The translations under genes and the position numbers were made by a program. A DNA stretch of 64,000 nucleotides, from the NCBI GenBank assembly GCA_902779085.1, contig CACYZY010000002.1, positions 372,001 through 436,000 on the forward strand. Reading direction: 5' to 3'. Below the pieces are notes generated by a model that did not search any database, was not told where the DNA came from, and saw nothing but the letters and a program-made list of their open reading frames with translations. The stretch comes from an uncultured Bacteroidales bacterium. GTDB taxonomy: Bacteria; Bacteroidota; Bacteroidia; Bacteroidales; Bacteroidaceae. Shown here in pieces: positions 26,172 through 35,815 of the stretch (position 1 is the stretch's first letter; the number at the start of each line of letters is the position of its first letter).

Positions 26172-27080
26172 TTATAAAATGAGAGATGAATACTTTGCCC
26201 TTTTGCGAGCATTGACGACTAGGGGCGTCTTAAACAAAAGACAGAGGCTAATGCCCAAAAAGGCTATGAAGTCTCTCCATTTGCCCTTTGTCAAAGATTG
26301 AAAGGCTTTTTTCACAGGGGCCAATACACCCATAGCAAATGCTTTGGCAAAATGATAGTTGATATTGGCATATTCCGACAAATGATATACTTGTTCTGTG
26401 CGCAGGTATAAAGCACGGTTAAATGGTCGTTCTCCCCTGTCGTGATAACCTATGGCTGTAGGGACATAGCCTATCTGATAGCCATGAAAATGTAGTCTGT
26501 TCACATAGTCTTTATCTTCTCCATAATGGTAGAACAAGGGAGAGAATACTCCCACCTTTTTTATAACGGCAGTCGGTACGTACCAGAGAGCTGCATTGAT
26601 AAATTGACAATTGAGAATGGAGGATTGAGAATAATCCATTTTTACGTCTTCATTACTGATGTAAGTAGCGAAGCCTGGATCCAGTTTGCTGCCATCTCCT
26701 GTCATGTGTTTAGGTGAGATGATGCCAAATTTTGGATGCTGCAGACTGACTTTCATCAATTGCTGTAGTGCATCAGGCGCAAGCCAGGCATCTTGATTAA
26801 TAAGCAACACACCGTCATATCCCTCATTCAAGGCTATCTGAATACCGATATTATTGGCAGCTCCAAAACCAAGATTGCTGTCGTTGGCAATAAGCCGCAC
26901 TTGCGGGTAACGCTCTTGTATTACGGAGACAGTTTTGTCGGCTGAGGCATTATCTATCACCAGAATGTCGGTTAATTGCGAACTATCTAACAATGAGGGT
27001 AGGCAATGGTCAATCCACGGCATGAAATTGTAGGAAACAATGATGGAGAGAATGGGCTTTTGGTCATTATTCTTTTTCAT
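26172..27080 (-). CDS. GT2 family glycosyltransferase (rhamnosyltransferase-like)
   Basis: I start at ATG 27080 (MKKNNDQKPILS), preceded by AAAGGAGAAAGGAGCA, rather than 27104, giving 302 residues. GT2 signatures are ILVIDNASADKT, SNLGFGAANNIG and the metal-binding LINQDAWL. Family members add rhamnose or similar sugars to polysaccharide intermediates. The start overlaps the end of the flippase gene by 14 bases, showing tight coupling. The sugar and acceptor are unknown. Confidence 0.85.
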   Translation of the reverse strand: MKKNNDQKPILSIIVSYNFMPWIDHCLPSLLDSSQLTDILVIDNASADKTVSVIQERYPQVRLIANDSNLGFGAANNIGIQIALNEGYDGVLLINQDAWLAPDALQQLMKVSLQHPKFGIISPKHMTGDGSKLDPGFATYISNEDVKMDYSQSSILNCQFINAALWYVPTAVIKKVGVFSPLFYHYGEDKDYVNRLHFHGYQIGYVPTAIGYHDRGERPFNRALYLRTEQVYHLSEYANINYHFAKAFAMGVLAPVKKAFQSLTKGKWRDFIAFLGISLCLLFKTPLVVNARKRAKYSSLIL

Positions 27081-28524
27081 GATTGCTCCTTTCTCCTTTG
27101 CCAAAGAGGTAACTCAAGCTTTCTTTCAAGATGACAGAGCCTGCAGCCCAAAGAACAGCTACATACGTCACGCCAACCAGGATTATTTTCAGAACAAGAC
27201 TCTCATAAATGTTGCTGACATCCACTAGCAGATAATGGCATCCAATGGCCAATGCTGCTGCTAACAGCATATAAGGTGAGATATCATGTGCCATGTCAAC
27301 AAGTCGCAATCCCACTTCTCGGTGTACAAACCACCACCATACTAACAGCCATCCCACATTGATGCCTACAAAGACACGCAACATCCATTCAAATCCAAAA
27401 GGATAAGCCCCTATTACGGCAGCCAATAGAGTGATGCACAGAGTGATGGTGCACCACATATATATATTGGAATGCCCCCGTGTTATAATCAGGTTGGCAA
27501 ACAGATTGTTCAACGGCACAAAGGCCCCCCAGATGCAGAGCATGCTCAGAATATGAGCGCTAGTCAGCCATTTCTCAGTGATGGCAATTACAATCACCTC
27601 TTCCGATACCAAACTCAGACCAAACATGGCAGGGAAACTGGCAAATGCAGTAAACCGCAATAGTTTGCGGAATATATGCAACTGCCTTCCCTTGTCGTCT
27701 TCTACTTTTGCCAGTACGGGTTGTGCCACGCCATTCAGCATATTGTTCACAAAAGTATGTCCCATTTGGTTCCATTTGTTAGCTTGAGTGAAATTGCCCA
27801 CCTCATGCACGCTGTAGAACTTTCCAATCAGGTTAGCAAATAGGTTTTGGTTGATGATGGTAAATACATTCGTTATGACGAGTTTGCTGCTGAAACCTAT
27901 CATGGATTGTATGGGTCTAAGGTTAAAACTCAGAGAAGGATGCCAACGGGTATAAGCAAATGAAAGTAAGGTCATCATACTCACATAGACGATGGTCTGG
28001 GTGGCAATGCCCCAGTAGGCAAAGCCATTAGCTGCCATAGTCACGCCTACGACACCTGAAACAATTAGAGCTATGATGGTGATAAGGTTGGTCTCTTTTA
28101 CCATCAGGTTACGGAACATTATTGCTCGTGGAGTGATGTTTAGGCTGGAAATCACAAAACCCAAAAACAGATAGCGTGCCAATGGCGTGAGCTGTGGCTC
28201 GTTATAGAAACGGGCTATCAGTGGGGCCGCCATGAATAAAAGCAAATAAATGATAATACTGCATGAAGTGCTGAACCAGAATACGGCATTATAGTCCTGC
28301 TGGTTCACCTCTTTCTTGCGGTTGAGGGCAGAGATGAAGCCCCCCTCCTGCAAGGCACTGGCGATGCTGGAGAAGACTGCTAGCAGGCCCACCATACCAT
28401 AGTCGGCTTGTGTGAGCAGGCGGGCTAAGAAAATGCCGAAGGCGAGATTCAGCAATTGCTGTATGCCGTTGCTCACCCCGCCCCATAGCAGTCCTTTAGC
28501 GGTCTTTTCCTTCAGACTTTCCAC
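27067..28524 (-). CDS. Polysaccharide/lipid-linked oligosaccharide flippase (Wzx/MOP superfamily)
   Basis: The 485-residue inner-membrane protein has about 13-14 spans. Its N-terminal GLLWGGVSNGIQQLLNLAFG and LLTQADYGMVGLLAVF are typical of the PST/MOP flippase family. It would move undecaprenyl-linked glycan units to the periplasm. With the two following glycosyltransferases it forms a compact surface-glycan module, but no Wzy polymerase or initiating transferase is present here. It starts 46 bp after metG. Confidence 0.88.
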   Translation of the reverse strand: MESLKEKTAKGLLWGGVSNGIQQLLNLAFGIFLARLLTQADYGMVGLLAVFSSIASALQEGGFISALNRKKEVNQQDYNAVFWFSTSCSIIIYLLLFMAAPLIARFYNEPQLTPLARYLFLGFVISSLNITPRAIMFRNLMVKETNLITIIALIVSGVVGVTMAANGFAYWGIATQTIVYVSMMTLLSFAYTRWHPSLSFNLRPIQSMIGFSSKLVITNVFTIINQNLFANLIGKFYSVHEVGNFTQANKWNQMGHTFVNNMLNGVAQPVLAKVEDDKGRQLHIFRKLLRFTAFASFPAMFGLSLVSEEVIVIAITEKWLTSAHILSMLCIWGAFVPLNNLFANLIITRGHSNIYMWCTITLCITLLAAVIGAYPFGFEWMLRVFVGINVGWLLVWWWFVHREVGLRLVDMAHDISPYMLLAAALAIGCHYLLVDVSNIYESLVLKIILVGVTYVAVLWAAGSVILKESLSYLFGKGERSNHEKE

Positions 28525-28570
28525 TATTTTATAGCATTAACCGTGCACCTAAGTGGTAAACATGAAACTA

Positions 28571-30634
28571 TCAACTCACTTGGCATCCAGGTTTTACCTC
28601 TTTGGAGGTAGTCACTACACTCAGGCTCTCGTCACTATCAACGGCTGAGAGAATCATGCCTTGACTTTCAACCCCCATCATCTTACGAGGTGCGAAATTG
28701 GCAACAAAGAGGATGCGACGACCCACAAGTTCTTCTGGATGCTCGTAAAAAGCAGCGATGCCAGAGCAGATGGTACGGTCGGTACCCGTTCCGTCATCAA
28801 TGGTAAATTGCAACAGTTTCTTTGATTTAGGCACTGGATGACATGCTTTTACCAAACCCACACGGATGTCGAGTTTTTCAAAAGTCTCAAAGCTTACCGT
28901 ATCTTTGAAGGCAGCAGGTTTCCACTGGGCTTGTTCATTAGCTTTCTTTGTGTCGAGCAGTTTCTGAACTTGTGCTTCTATTACACTGTCGTCTATCTTC
29001 TCGAACAGTAATTCCGGCTCGGCCAACTGATGCCCTGCTTGTAGCAAATCAGTACGTCCCAGTTGTTCCCAGTCGAAAATTTCCATGTTCAGCATCTGGC
29101 GCAACTTTGCGCTGCTGAAAGGCAGGAACGGCTCGAAGGCAATAGCTAGGTTGGCAGTCAGTTGGAGAGAGATGTTCAAGATGGTTTCCACCCGCTTTGG
29201 ATTAGTCTTCCACACCTTCCAAGGTTCGCAGTCAGTAATATATTTGTTACCAATTCGTGCCAGGTTCATGGCTTCCTTCTGTGCGTCACGGAATTTGAAT
29301 CCATCCAGCAACTCTTCCACTTTGGCCTTTACATCTGCAAACTCCTGCAGGGTTTGCTTGTCATAGTCGGTCATTTCACCACAGGCAGGTACCACACCAT
29401 GCCAATATTTCTTCGTCAGTTGCAGGGCACGGTTCACGAAGTTGCCATAAATGGCTACTAACTCGTTGTTATTACGATCCTGATAATCTTTCCAAGTGAA
29501 GTTGTTGTCCTTAGTCTCAGGGGCGTTGGCAGTCAGCACATAACGCAACACATCTTGCTTGCCAGGGAAATCAACTAAATATTCGTTGAGCCATACTGCC
29601 CAGTTCTTTGATGTAGAGATCTTGTCGTTCTCCAAGTTTAGGAACTCATTGGCTGGCACGTTGTCGGGCATGATGTATTTACCATGAGCTTTCATCATGG
29701 TTGGGAAGATGATACAGTGGAACACAATGTTGTCCTTGCCGATGAAGTGTACCAGTCTGGTATCTTCATCCTGCCACCACTTCTCCCAAGAGCCCCACTT
29801 CTCAGGCTCATGGTCGCACAGTTCCTTGGTGTTGCTGATATAACCAATAGGGGCGTCAAACCACACATAGAGAACTTTTCCCTCAGCACCTTCCACAGGC
29901 ACGGGAATTCCCCAGTCTAAGTCGCGGGTCATAGCACGTGGCTCCAAGTCCATGTCTAACCATGATTTACATTGGCCATAAACATTAGGTCTCCACTCTT
30001 TGTGACCTTCCAATATCCACTGCTTTAGCCAGTCTTGGTATTGGTTCAGTGGTAAGTACCAGTTTTTCGTCTCACGAAGCACAGGCACCTCACCTGTCTC
30101 TTTCGAGCGTGGGTTTATTAGTTCTGTAGGTTCCAAAGCACGTCCGCAACCTTCTTCACACTGGTTGCCATATGCTTGCTTGTGGCAGTAGGGGCATTCT
30201 CCAACTACGTCACGGTCGGTTAGGAACTTTTGGTTTTTCTCGTCATAGAACTGTTGGCTGGTCTTCTCGACCAACTTCCCATCATCATAGAGCTTTCGGA
30301 AAAAATCTGCAGCAAACTTATGGTGTATCTCCGAAGTCGTGCGGCTATAGATGTCAAATGATATGCCAAACTCCTTGAACGAGTCTTTAATAATCTTGTG
30401 ATAACGATCCACTACATCTTGTGGGGTGATGCCTTCTTTACGGGCACGTTGTGTCACGGGCACTCCATGTTCGTCAGATCCACCTATAAAGATAACCTCT
30501 TGTTTCTTCAGTCGCAAGTAGCGGGCATAGATGTCAGCAGGTACATACACGCCAGCCATGTGGCCTATATGGACAGGCCCGTTGGCATAGGGCAGTGCAG
30601 CCGTGATGGTTGTTCTCTTAAATTGTTTTTCCAT
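28571..30634 (-). CDS. metG: Methionyl-tRNA synthetase with C-terminal tRNA-binding domain
   Basis: From ATG 30634 ([19 protein letters not shown]) the enzyme has 687 residues; the longer frame crosses the promoter. It has PVHIGHMAG (HIGH), a four-Cys zinc knuckle (CPYCHKQ...CEEGCG), and the KMSKS equivalent KISTS. The appended OB-fold tRNA-binding domain (about residues 580-687) contains [13 protein letters not shown]. All are usual for Bacteroidetes MetG. A surface-glycan cluster follows on the same strand. Confidence 0.96.
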   Translation of the reverse strand: MEKQFKRTTITAALPYANGPVHIGHMAGVYVPADIYARYLRLKKQEVIFIGGSDEHGVPVTQRARKEGITPQDVVDRYHKIIKDSFKEFGISFDIYSRTTSEIHHKFAADFFRKLYDDGKLVEKTSQQFYDEKNQKFLTDRDVVGECPYCHKQAYGNQCEEGCGRALEPTELINPRSKETGEVPVLRETKNWYLPLNQYQDWLKQWILEGHKEWRPNVYGQCKSWLDMDLEPRAMTRDLDWGIPVPVEGAEGKVLYVWFDAPIGYISNTKELCDHEPEKWGSWEKWWQDEDTRLVHFIGKDNIVFHCIIFPTMMKAHGKYIMPDNVPANEFLNLENDKISTSKNWAVWLNEYLVDFPGKQDVLRYVLTANAPETKDNNFTWKDYQDRNNNELVAIYGNFVNRALQLTKKYWHGVVPACGEMTDYDKQTLQEFADVKAKVEELLDGFKFRDAQKEAMNLARIGNKYITDCEPWKVWKTNPKRVETILNISLQLTANLAIAFEPFLPFSSAKLRQMLNMEIFDWEQLGRTDLLQAGHQLAEPELLFEKIDDSVIEAQVQKLLDTKKANEQAQWKPAAFKDTVSFETFEKLDIRVGLVKACHPVPKSKKLLQFTIDDGTGTDRTICSGIAAFYEHPEELVGRRILFVANFAPRKMMGVESQGMILSAVDSDESLSVVTTSKEVKPGCQVS

Positions 30635-30666
30635 ATATGGTTTTGTTTTATAGCTATTAACGGTTG

Positions 30667-30698
30667 CAAAGTTACGGAAAATCAAGCGCAGAAACAAA
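30667..30698 (-). promoter_or_regulatory. metG promoter
   Basis: On the minus strand TTTG (30698-30695) and TAACTTTG (30674-30667) are 20 bp apart, 32 bp upstream of ATG 30634. This fixes the shorter start. Confidence 0.85.
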
Positions 30699-30842
30699 TT
30701 TTGGAGCAGCGAATACACAAATACTTGTTTTTGATGTTTAGTCGCGACAAAATTCTGCTAAGTGAAAATAAGCTTCATAGATGATGCTGCAAAATGTTCT
30801 ATTTTCCAGCGTTGCCTCTCTTTATAAGTTTTTTATTATTAT

Positions 30843-30908
30843 CCCACGAGGGAAAAATACAAATCTAACGAGGGAGAAAAATATACCTCGTTGCCTGTAA
30901 AGTGAAGT
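30843..30908. repeat. Possible third 22-bp degenerate repeat cluster
   Basis: ACGAGGGA occurs at 30846-30853 and 30868-30875, exactly 22 bp apart. In the register of the other two arrays the units begin CCCACGAG, CTAACGAG and CTCGTTG at 30843, 30865 and 30887. The similarity to the CCCRTAG core is weak, so this is a tentative member. Confidence 0.4.
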
Positions 30909-31037
30909 GTACTAAATGTCGTTTTAGCAGTTGCCCTCAAAGTCACTATTGGCGAACAACGAACAGTAGAACAGAAAAAATCGGGCATACCTCGAAGGAT
31001 ATTTATATTGGAAATAGGCTACGTTGAATGAATAAGC

Positions 31038-31072
31038 AGAAAAGGACGCTGCATCACGCAGTGTCCTTTTCT
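31038..31072. terminator. Strong hairpin, probable terminator of the ECF sigma operon
   Basis: Fifteen-bp stem (AGAAAAGGAC and CTGC paired with GCAG and GTCCTTTTCT, one G-T wobble) with a five-base loop. It is nearly symmetrical in sequence on both strands. It lies 118 bp after the minus-strand gene at 31190 and may end that transcript. Confidence 0.65.
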
Positions 31073-31189
31073 GTTAGTTAGTGCTATTTGATTTTGAGAG
31101 AATGAAACTTCACAGCTTCTAAGATCACTAACAATATAATGTTTAAAGCAAATGAAAATGTTATATTAATAAAGCAAATGAAAAAACTT

Positions 31190-31687
31190 CTATTTTTTTA
31201 TTCTCTCTTGCTGCTCAATGGCTTTTAATTGGCGTGACAAACTGTCTTTTGTCTGTAGACCAGCACTTTCTGTCTCATCTCCTAGTGCCACAGAGGGCGA
31301 GGTGATTTGTTGACCGATGGTGTCATTTACCGCCATTTGACCATAGTCTTGCATCAGGGAGCGTTCAGCAAGGTTACCCAAAGCCAGCAACATAGCAACA
31401 GCAGCTGCTGCCTTTGCGATGGGGGCTAAACGGCTATAGATGGATATGCTCTTGGCTTTCACTACAGGCGTTTCAATTTGCTTCAGTAGTCGCTCATTGA
31501 AATCTTCGCTCAGATGTTCGTCTTGCATGAACTTCTCATACACGAAAAGGTCTTTATAGCGCATCAAGTGCTGGGGCACATCATTGCCATTGAAGAACTG
31601 GCGTAATTGGCCTTCTTCTTCGACAGTGGTCTCAGCATCCCAATAACGTTGCAAAAGTTGTTCAATTTGTTGAGCGTTCATAAGCAT
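31190..31687 (-). CDS. Putative anti-sigma factor-like single-span membrane protein
   Basis: The product has up to 165 residues (alternative start at 31681, MNAQQIEQLL). The cytoplasmic N-terminal half, with LLQRYWDAETTVEEEGQLRQ, resembles the short N-terminal module of many Bacteroidetes ECF-linked proteins. One membrane span follows at about residues 89-105 (AAAAVAMLLALG), then a Ser/Gln-rich tail. Its start overlaps the end of the ECF sigma gene by about 26 bases. By position it is the likely sigma regulator, but no classical zinc anti-sigma motif (HxxxCxxC) is present. Confidence 0.65.
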   Translation of the reverse strand: MLMNAQQIEQLLQRYWDAETTVEEEGQLRQFFNGNDVPQHLMRYKDLFVYEKFMQDEHLSEDFNERLLKQIETPVVKAKSISIYSRLAPIAKAAAAVAMLLALGNLAERSLMQDYGQMAVNDTIGQQITSPSVALGDETESAGLQTKDSLSRQLKAIEQQERIKK

Positions 31688-32180
31688 CCAATCTTAAAAA
31701 ACCTTGCTTCACTTTTTGCCTAGCCCTGAACAGGTTAATCTTCACTTGTTCTTCGGTGATGTCCAGCGCTTGGGCAATCTCCTTATAGCTTTTCTCCTCG
31801 ATGTCTCGCATTTGCATGATTATTCGTTGCTTATCAGGCAACTCTTCCATCAGCTTATGCACCCACATGAGGCGTTCTTTTTGCTCCAGCTTTTCGTAAG
31901 GGTTGGCATCATCTAGCGCCCGGTCATGTTCGTCGGTCAGTTCCTCTGTTCTGGCGTCCATCTTCTCGCGCAAATCAATAGCGAGATTCTTGGTCAGTGT
32001 CAGGCAATAAGCCTCAACAGAATCCAGCGAGTTCCATTCCTCTCTCTTGTTCCAGACCTTGATGAGCGTTTCCTGAACGATATCCTCTGCCTCGGCTCTG
32101 TCTAACGTAATGCGTAGCGCAACACGAAAGAGTTTGTCCTTAAGCGGAAGAATGTCGTCACGAAAGCTGATTTCTTTCAT
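31662..32180 (-). CDS. RNA polymerase sigma factor, ECF subfamily
   Basis: The 172-residue protein has region 2 (about 10-75: RVALRITLDRAEAEDIVQET) and region 4 (about 115-165: LPDKQRIIMQMRDIEEKSYK and AQALDITEEQVKINLFRARQ). It should direct RNA polymerase to a small regulon when released by its partner. The downstream overlapping gene encodes a single-span membrane protein that is the probable regulator. No SusCD or FecR-type target is adjacent, so the regulon cannot be inferred. Confidence 0.93.
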   Translation of the reverse strand: MKEISFRDDILPLKDKLFRVALRITLDRAEAEDIVQETLIKVWNKREEWNSLDSVEAYCLTLTKNLAIDLREKMDARTEELTDEHDRALDDANPYEKLEQKERLMWVHKLMEELPDKQRIIMQMRDIEEKSYKEIAQALDITEEQVKINLFRARQKVKQGFLRLDAYERSTN

Positions 32181-32238
32181 CTCTTCATTAATATAGACGG
32201 ATGAACCTGTGAAAAGTTACACGTTCTCTCAAAAAAAA

Positions 32239-33009
32239 TTATCTGATTTTTGTTCCTTGACTTCCATCAATGGCATCGGCTGCGGTGATAATCACCTCTT
32301 TTACACCTGCTTCAATGGCCTGAAAGGCATTTTCCAGTTTGGGAATCATGCCCCCTTGAATCACACCTTGTTCTACCAGTTCGGCAAATTGTTGGCGGTT
32401 GATGTCGGCTATCACACTGTTGTCGTCAGCTTCATTGCGCAGAACGCCTTTCTTCTCGAAGCAATAGATGAGGGTAACATCGAAATAGGGGGCAAGGCCT
32501 TTGGCGGTCTCGCCTGCAATGGTATCAGCATTGGTGTTGAGTATGTTGCCTTTGCCATCGTGGGTGAGGGGAGCCATCACAGGAATGATGCCAGATTGAA
32601 TCAAAGCAGCCAATCGTTCACCATTCACCTGTTTTACATCTCCCACAAAGCCATAATCGATATCTTTTATAGGGCGCTTATTAGAGAGAATCATGTTCAT
32701 GTCGGCTCCAGTAAGACCTATTGCATTAATGCCCCTGGCCTGTAATCCTGCCACAATGTTTTTGTTAACTAAACCACCATAGACCATTGTCACTACCTTT
32801 AACATGTCGGCATCAGTGATGCGGCGGCCATTCACCATCTTGCTCTCTATACCAAGTCGTGCAGCTATTTTAGTGGCAGAGCGGCCTCCACCGTGGACTA
32901 AGACCTTAGGACCTTCAATAGCGGCAAAGTCGTTAAGCAACTTTTGCAGACTGGTTTCTTCTTCTACAATTTTGCCACCTACTTTAATAACTGTCAACTT
33001 TGCTTTCAT
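32239..33009 (-). CDS. argB: Acetylglutamate kinase
   Basis: ArgB phosphorylates N-acetyl- (or, in many Bacteroidetes, N-succinyl-) glutamate in arginine synthesis. The 256 residues show the amino-acid kinase motifs VIKVGGKIVEE and VLVHGGGRSA, and a C-terminal VIITAADAIDGSQGTKI. It lies 31 bp downstream of speA, pairing an arginine-making and an arginine-using enzyme in one operon. The acyl group used cannot be told from sequence by eye. Confidence 0.92.
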   Translation of the reverse strand: MKAKLTVIKVGGKIVEEETSLQKLLNDFAAIEGPKVLVHGGGRSATKIAARLGIESKMVNGRRITDADMLKVVTMVYGGLVNKNIVAGLQARGINAIGLTGADMNMILSNKRPIKDIDYGFVGDVKQVNGERLAALIQSGIIPVMAPLTHDGKGNILNTNADTIAGETAKGLAPYFDVTLIYCFEKKGVLRNEADDNSVIADINRQQFAELVEQGVIQGGMIPKLENAFQAIEAGVKEVIITAADAIDGSQGTKIR

Positions 33010-33040
33010 ATCAAGCCACCTTCCTTATCTTATCTTACTA

Positions 33041-34933
33041 TTATTCCAAATAAGTGTAGCCATAGAGACCAGAACGATAGTTGGACAGGAATTCCTTACC
33101 CTCATCTACTGTAATTTTGCCTTCTTTTACCGACTTACTTACCCATGTTTCCAGTGTGCGAACCAGTTTCTTAGGGTTGAACTGCACATAGTCGAGCACC
33201 TCAGCCACCGTTTCACCATCAATTACCTGATCGATGCTATAGCCTTTCTCATCCACAGAAATATGAACAGCATTGGTATCACCAAACAGATTGTGCATAT
33301 CGCCCAAAATTTCTTGGTATGCACCCACGAGGAATACCCCTAAATAATAGTGCTCCTTTTGTTTCAGAGAATGCACAGGCAGGTAGTTGGATACACTGCG
33401 GGTAGTGATAAAGCTGGCAATTTTTCCATCAGAGTCACAGGTGATGTCCTGCAATGTAGCCTCTTTGTCGGGTTTCTCATCCAGACGTTGCAGTGGCATA
33501 ATGGGGAATATTTGGTCGATAGACCAAGAATCGGGCAGCGACTGGAATAATGAGAAGTTGCAGAAATATTTATCTGCCAACAGTTTTGGTAATCCACGCA
33601 ATTCATCAGGTGTATGCTTCAGGTTCTGAGCTATATGGTTCACTTCACGCATTACACTCCAGTAAAGGCATTCTATCTGTGCGCGGGTTTGCAAATCAAC
33701 CAGCCCATGACTGAACAGATTCAGTGACTCATCACGAATCTGCTCGGCATCGTGGAATGCTTCTAACATGGTATTTTGGTTAAGCTTGTCCCAAATGGTA
33801 TAAAGCTCACGTACCAGCTCATGGTCTTCAGGTTTTATATCTATATCATCATCCCATTCTGGTAAATGCGCTGTTTCCAATACATCGAATATCAGTACGG
33901 AGTGATAAGCCGATAAGGCTCGACCACTCTCAGTAATAATGTTTGGATGTGGAATGTTGTTTTTGTCGCTGATGTCTACTAAAGTAGAGATGGCATCGTT
34001 TACATATTCCTGGATGGAGTAGTTTACACTGCCCTCGTTGGTACCAGAGCGTGTACCATCGTAGTCAACACCCAAGCCTCCACCAATATCCACAAACTCG
34101 ATGTTAAAGCCTAGGCGATGTAGTTGCACATAGAATTGTGATGACTCCACGAGAGCCGTCTGAATATGACGAATTTTCGTTACCTGGCTGCCAATATGGA
34201 AATGAATCAGTTTGAGGCAGTCTTCCATCTTTTTCTCTCTAAGAAAATCTAGAGCTTCAAGTAGTTCACTTGAAGTCAAGCCAAACTTGCTGGCATCGCC
34301 ACCGCTCTGTTCCCACTTTCCACTACCAGAAGAAGCTAATTTGATACGTATGCCTATGTTGGGGCGCATATCCAGTTTCTTGGCAATCTTGGCTATCAGT
34401 CGCAACTCATTCATTTTCTCCACAACAAGGAAGATGCGTTTGCCCATCTTCTGCGCCAACAGGGCTAGTTCAATGTAGCTCTCGTCCTTATAACCGTTGC
34501 AGATAATCAGTGAGTCAGAATCCATATTGGTGGCAATCACTGCATGCAATTCAGGCTTGGAACCAGCTTCTAGTCCTAAATTGTATTTCTTGCCATGGCT
34601 TACAACCTCTTCCACCACAGGTTTCATCTGGTTTACCTTGATAGGATAAATGATAAAGTTCTGGGCTTTATAGTTGTATTCCTCCGATGCCCGTTTAAAA
34701 CAATGTGAAATCTTCTCAATGCGGTTGTCGAGGATATCAGGGAAACGCACCAGCATGGGAGCCGTTACGTCGCGCAAAGCCAGTTCATCCACCAACTCTC
34801 TTAAATCGACCTCAACGCCGTCTTTCAACGGAGTAACTACCACATGACCCTTGTCATTGATACCAAAGTACGAAGCTCCCCACCCTTTAATATTGTAGAG
34901 TTCTTCAGAATCTTCAATACGCCATTTTCTCAT
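33041..34933 (-). CDS. speA: Biosynthetic arginine decarboxylase
   Basis: SpeA converts arginine to agmatine for polyamine synthesis. The 630-residue length and fold type III PLP signature fit: the PLP lysine is in YPIKVNQMK (about residue 99). IHFHIGSQVT and VDIGGGLGVDYDGT bind the cofactor phosphate, and ESGRALSAYHS follows. It heads an operon with argB. A -7-like TACTTTTG on the minus strand at 34978-34985 may be its promoter, with no good -33 element. Confidence 0.95.
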   Translation of the reverse strand: MRKWRIEDSEELYNIKGWGASYFGINDKGHVVVTPLKDGVEVDLRELVDELALRDVTAPMLVRFPDILDNRIEKISHCFKRASEEYNYKAQNFIIYPIKVNQMKPVVEEVVSHGKKYNLGLEAGSKPELHAVIATNMDSDSLIICNGYKDESYIELALLAQKMGKRIFLVVEKMNELRLIAKIAKKLDMRPNIGIRIKLASSGSGKWEQSGGDASKFGLTSSELLEALDFLREKKMEDCLKLIHFHIGSQVTKIRHIQTALVESSQFYVQLHRLGFNIEFVDIGGGLGVDYDGTRSGTNEGSVNYSIQEYVNDAISTLVDISDKNNIPHPNIITESGRALSAYHSVLIFDVLETAHLPEWDDDIDIKPEDHELVRELYTIWDKLNQNTMLEAFHDAEQIRDESLNLFSHGLVDLQTRAQIECLYWSVMREVNHIAQNLKHTPDELRGLPKLLADKYFCNFSLFQSLPDSWSIDQIFPIMPLQRLDEKPDKEATLQDITCDSDGKIASFITTRSVSNYLPVHSLKQKEHYYLGVFLVGAYQEILGDMHNLFGDTNAVHISVDEKGYSIDQVIDGETVAEVLDYVQFNPKKLVRTLETWVSKSVKEGKITVDEGKEFLSNYRSGLYGYTYLE

Positions 34934-35007
34934 TTCTCTGTTATTTCACTAATTAGGTTATAAATAGGTTTGGATGGCAAAAGTAATAAAAATAAGAATA
35001 AAACTAT

Positions 35008-35015
35008 TATATTTG
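35008..35015 (+). promoter_or_regulatory. Candidate -7 box for cutC
   Basis: TATATTTG matches TAnnTTTG and lies 17 bp before ATG 35033. The -33 element is not clear. Confidence 0.5.
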
Positions 35016-35032
35016 CCAGAAAAACAACCGAT

Positions 35033-35785
35033 ATGGAGGATTATAGGATTGAAATATGCGCCAACTCGGCTGAAAGTGCTATTATGGCTCAGCATGGGGG
35101 AGCTGATAGGGTGGAGCTATGTGCAGGTATGCCAGAGGGTGGCACCACTCCATCTTTTGGGGAGATTTCAGCAGCCAGAGACAAACTAAAGAAGACCAAG
35201 TTGCATGTCATTATCCGTCCTCGTGGAGGTGATTTTTACTATTCGCCTGCAGAGATAAAAATCATGGCTGTAGATATAAATATGGCTAATTCATTAGATG
35301 TTGATGGTTTCGTGTTTGGCTGTCTTACTCCTGAGGGTGATGTGGATACGAAAGCTATGAAGAAACTAATAAAAGCAGCTAAGGGAAAAAGCGTCACTTT
35401 CCATCGTGCCTTCGATATGTGTCGTGACCCATTCAAAGCATTGGAAGACATCATTAGTCTGGGCTGTGACCGTATCCTCACTTCTGGTCAGCAGAATGTT
35501 GCAGAGAGGGGAGTATCACTTATCAAGAAATTGATAGAACAGGCAGCTGGCCGCATCATTATCATGCCAGGGAGTGGTATTGTGCCACAAAATATCCGTA
35601 AGATAGCTGAAGAGACGGGTGCCACCGAGTTTCATTTTTCAGGGCGCAAATCGGTAGAGAGCCCAATGATGTATCGTAACCCAATGGTGTCGATGGGTGG
35701 AACGTTGTGTATTGATGAGTATTCACGATTCGTAACAGATCCGGAGGTAGTAAAGGCAGCGATAGATTCGTTAAAGAGTTTTTGA
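35033..35785 (+). CDS. cutC: CutC family protein
   Basis: From ATG 35033 (MEDYRIEICANS) it has 250 residues. The -7 box at 35008 rules out the longer frame from 34970. The TIM-barrel CutC motifs are clear: ICANSAESAIMAQHGGADRVELCA, split here across residues 7-30, and VTFHRAFDMCRDP and ILTSGQ. CutC was linked to copper tolerance in E. coli, but later work questions this, and its true substrate is unknown. It is divergent from speA and followed 30 bp later by the acetylesterase gene, possibly cotranscribed. Confidence 0.9.
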   Translation: MEDYRIEICANSAESAIMAQHGGADRVELCAGMPEGGTTPSFGEISAARDKLKKTKLHVIIRPRGGDFYYSPAEIKIMAVDINMANSLDVDGFVFGCLTPEGDVDTKAMKKLIKAAKGKSVTFHRAFDMCRDPFKALEDIISLGCDRILTSGQQNVAERGVSLIKKLIEQAAGRIIIMPGSGIVPQNIRKIAEETGATEFHFSGRKSVESPMMYRNPMVSMGGTLCIDEYSRFVTDPEVVKAAIDSLKSF

Positions 35786-35815
35786 CCTATTGATTGTTTG
35801 ATAAAAATATATACT

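Larger units (their letters stand above)
30699..31189. other. Long gene-free interval
   Basis: About 490 bp with no supportable gene on either strand. It holds a weak 22-bp repeat cluster (30843-30908), a strong hairpin (31038-31072), and a direct repeat of TAAAGCAAATGAAAA near 31142 and 31171. The part between 30910 and 31037 has no recognised content; a small RNA ending at the hairpin is possible but unproven. Confidence 0.5.
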
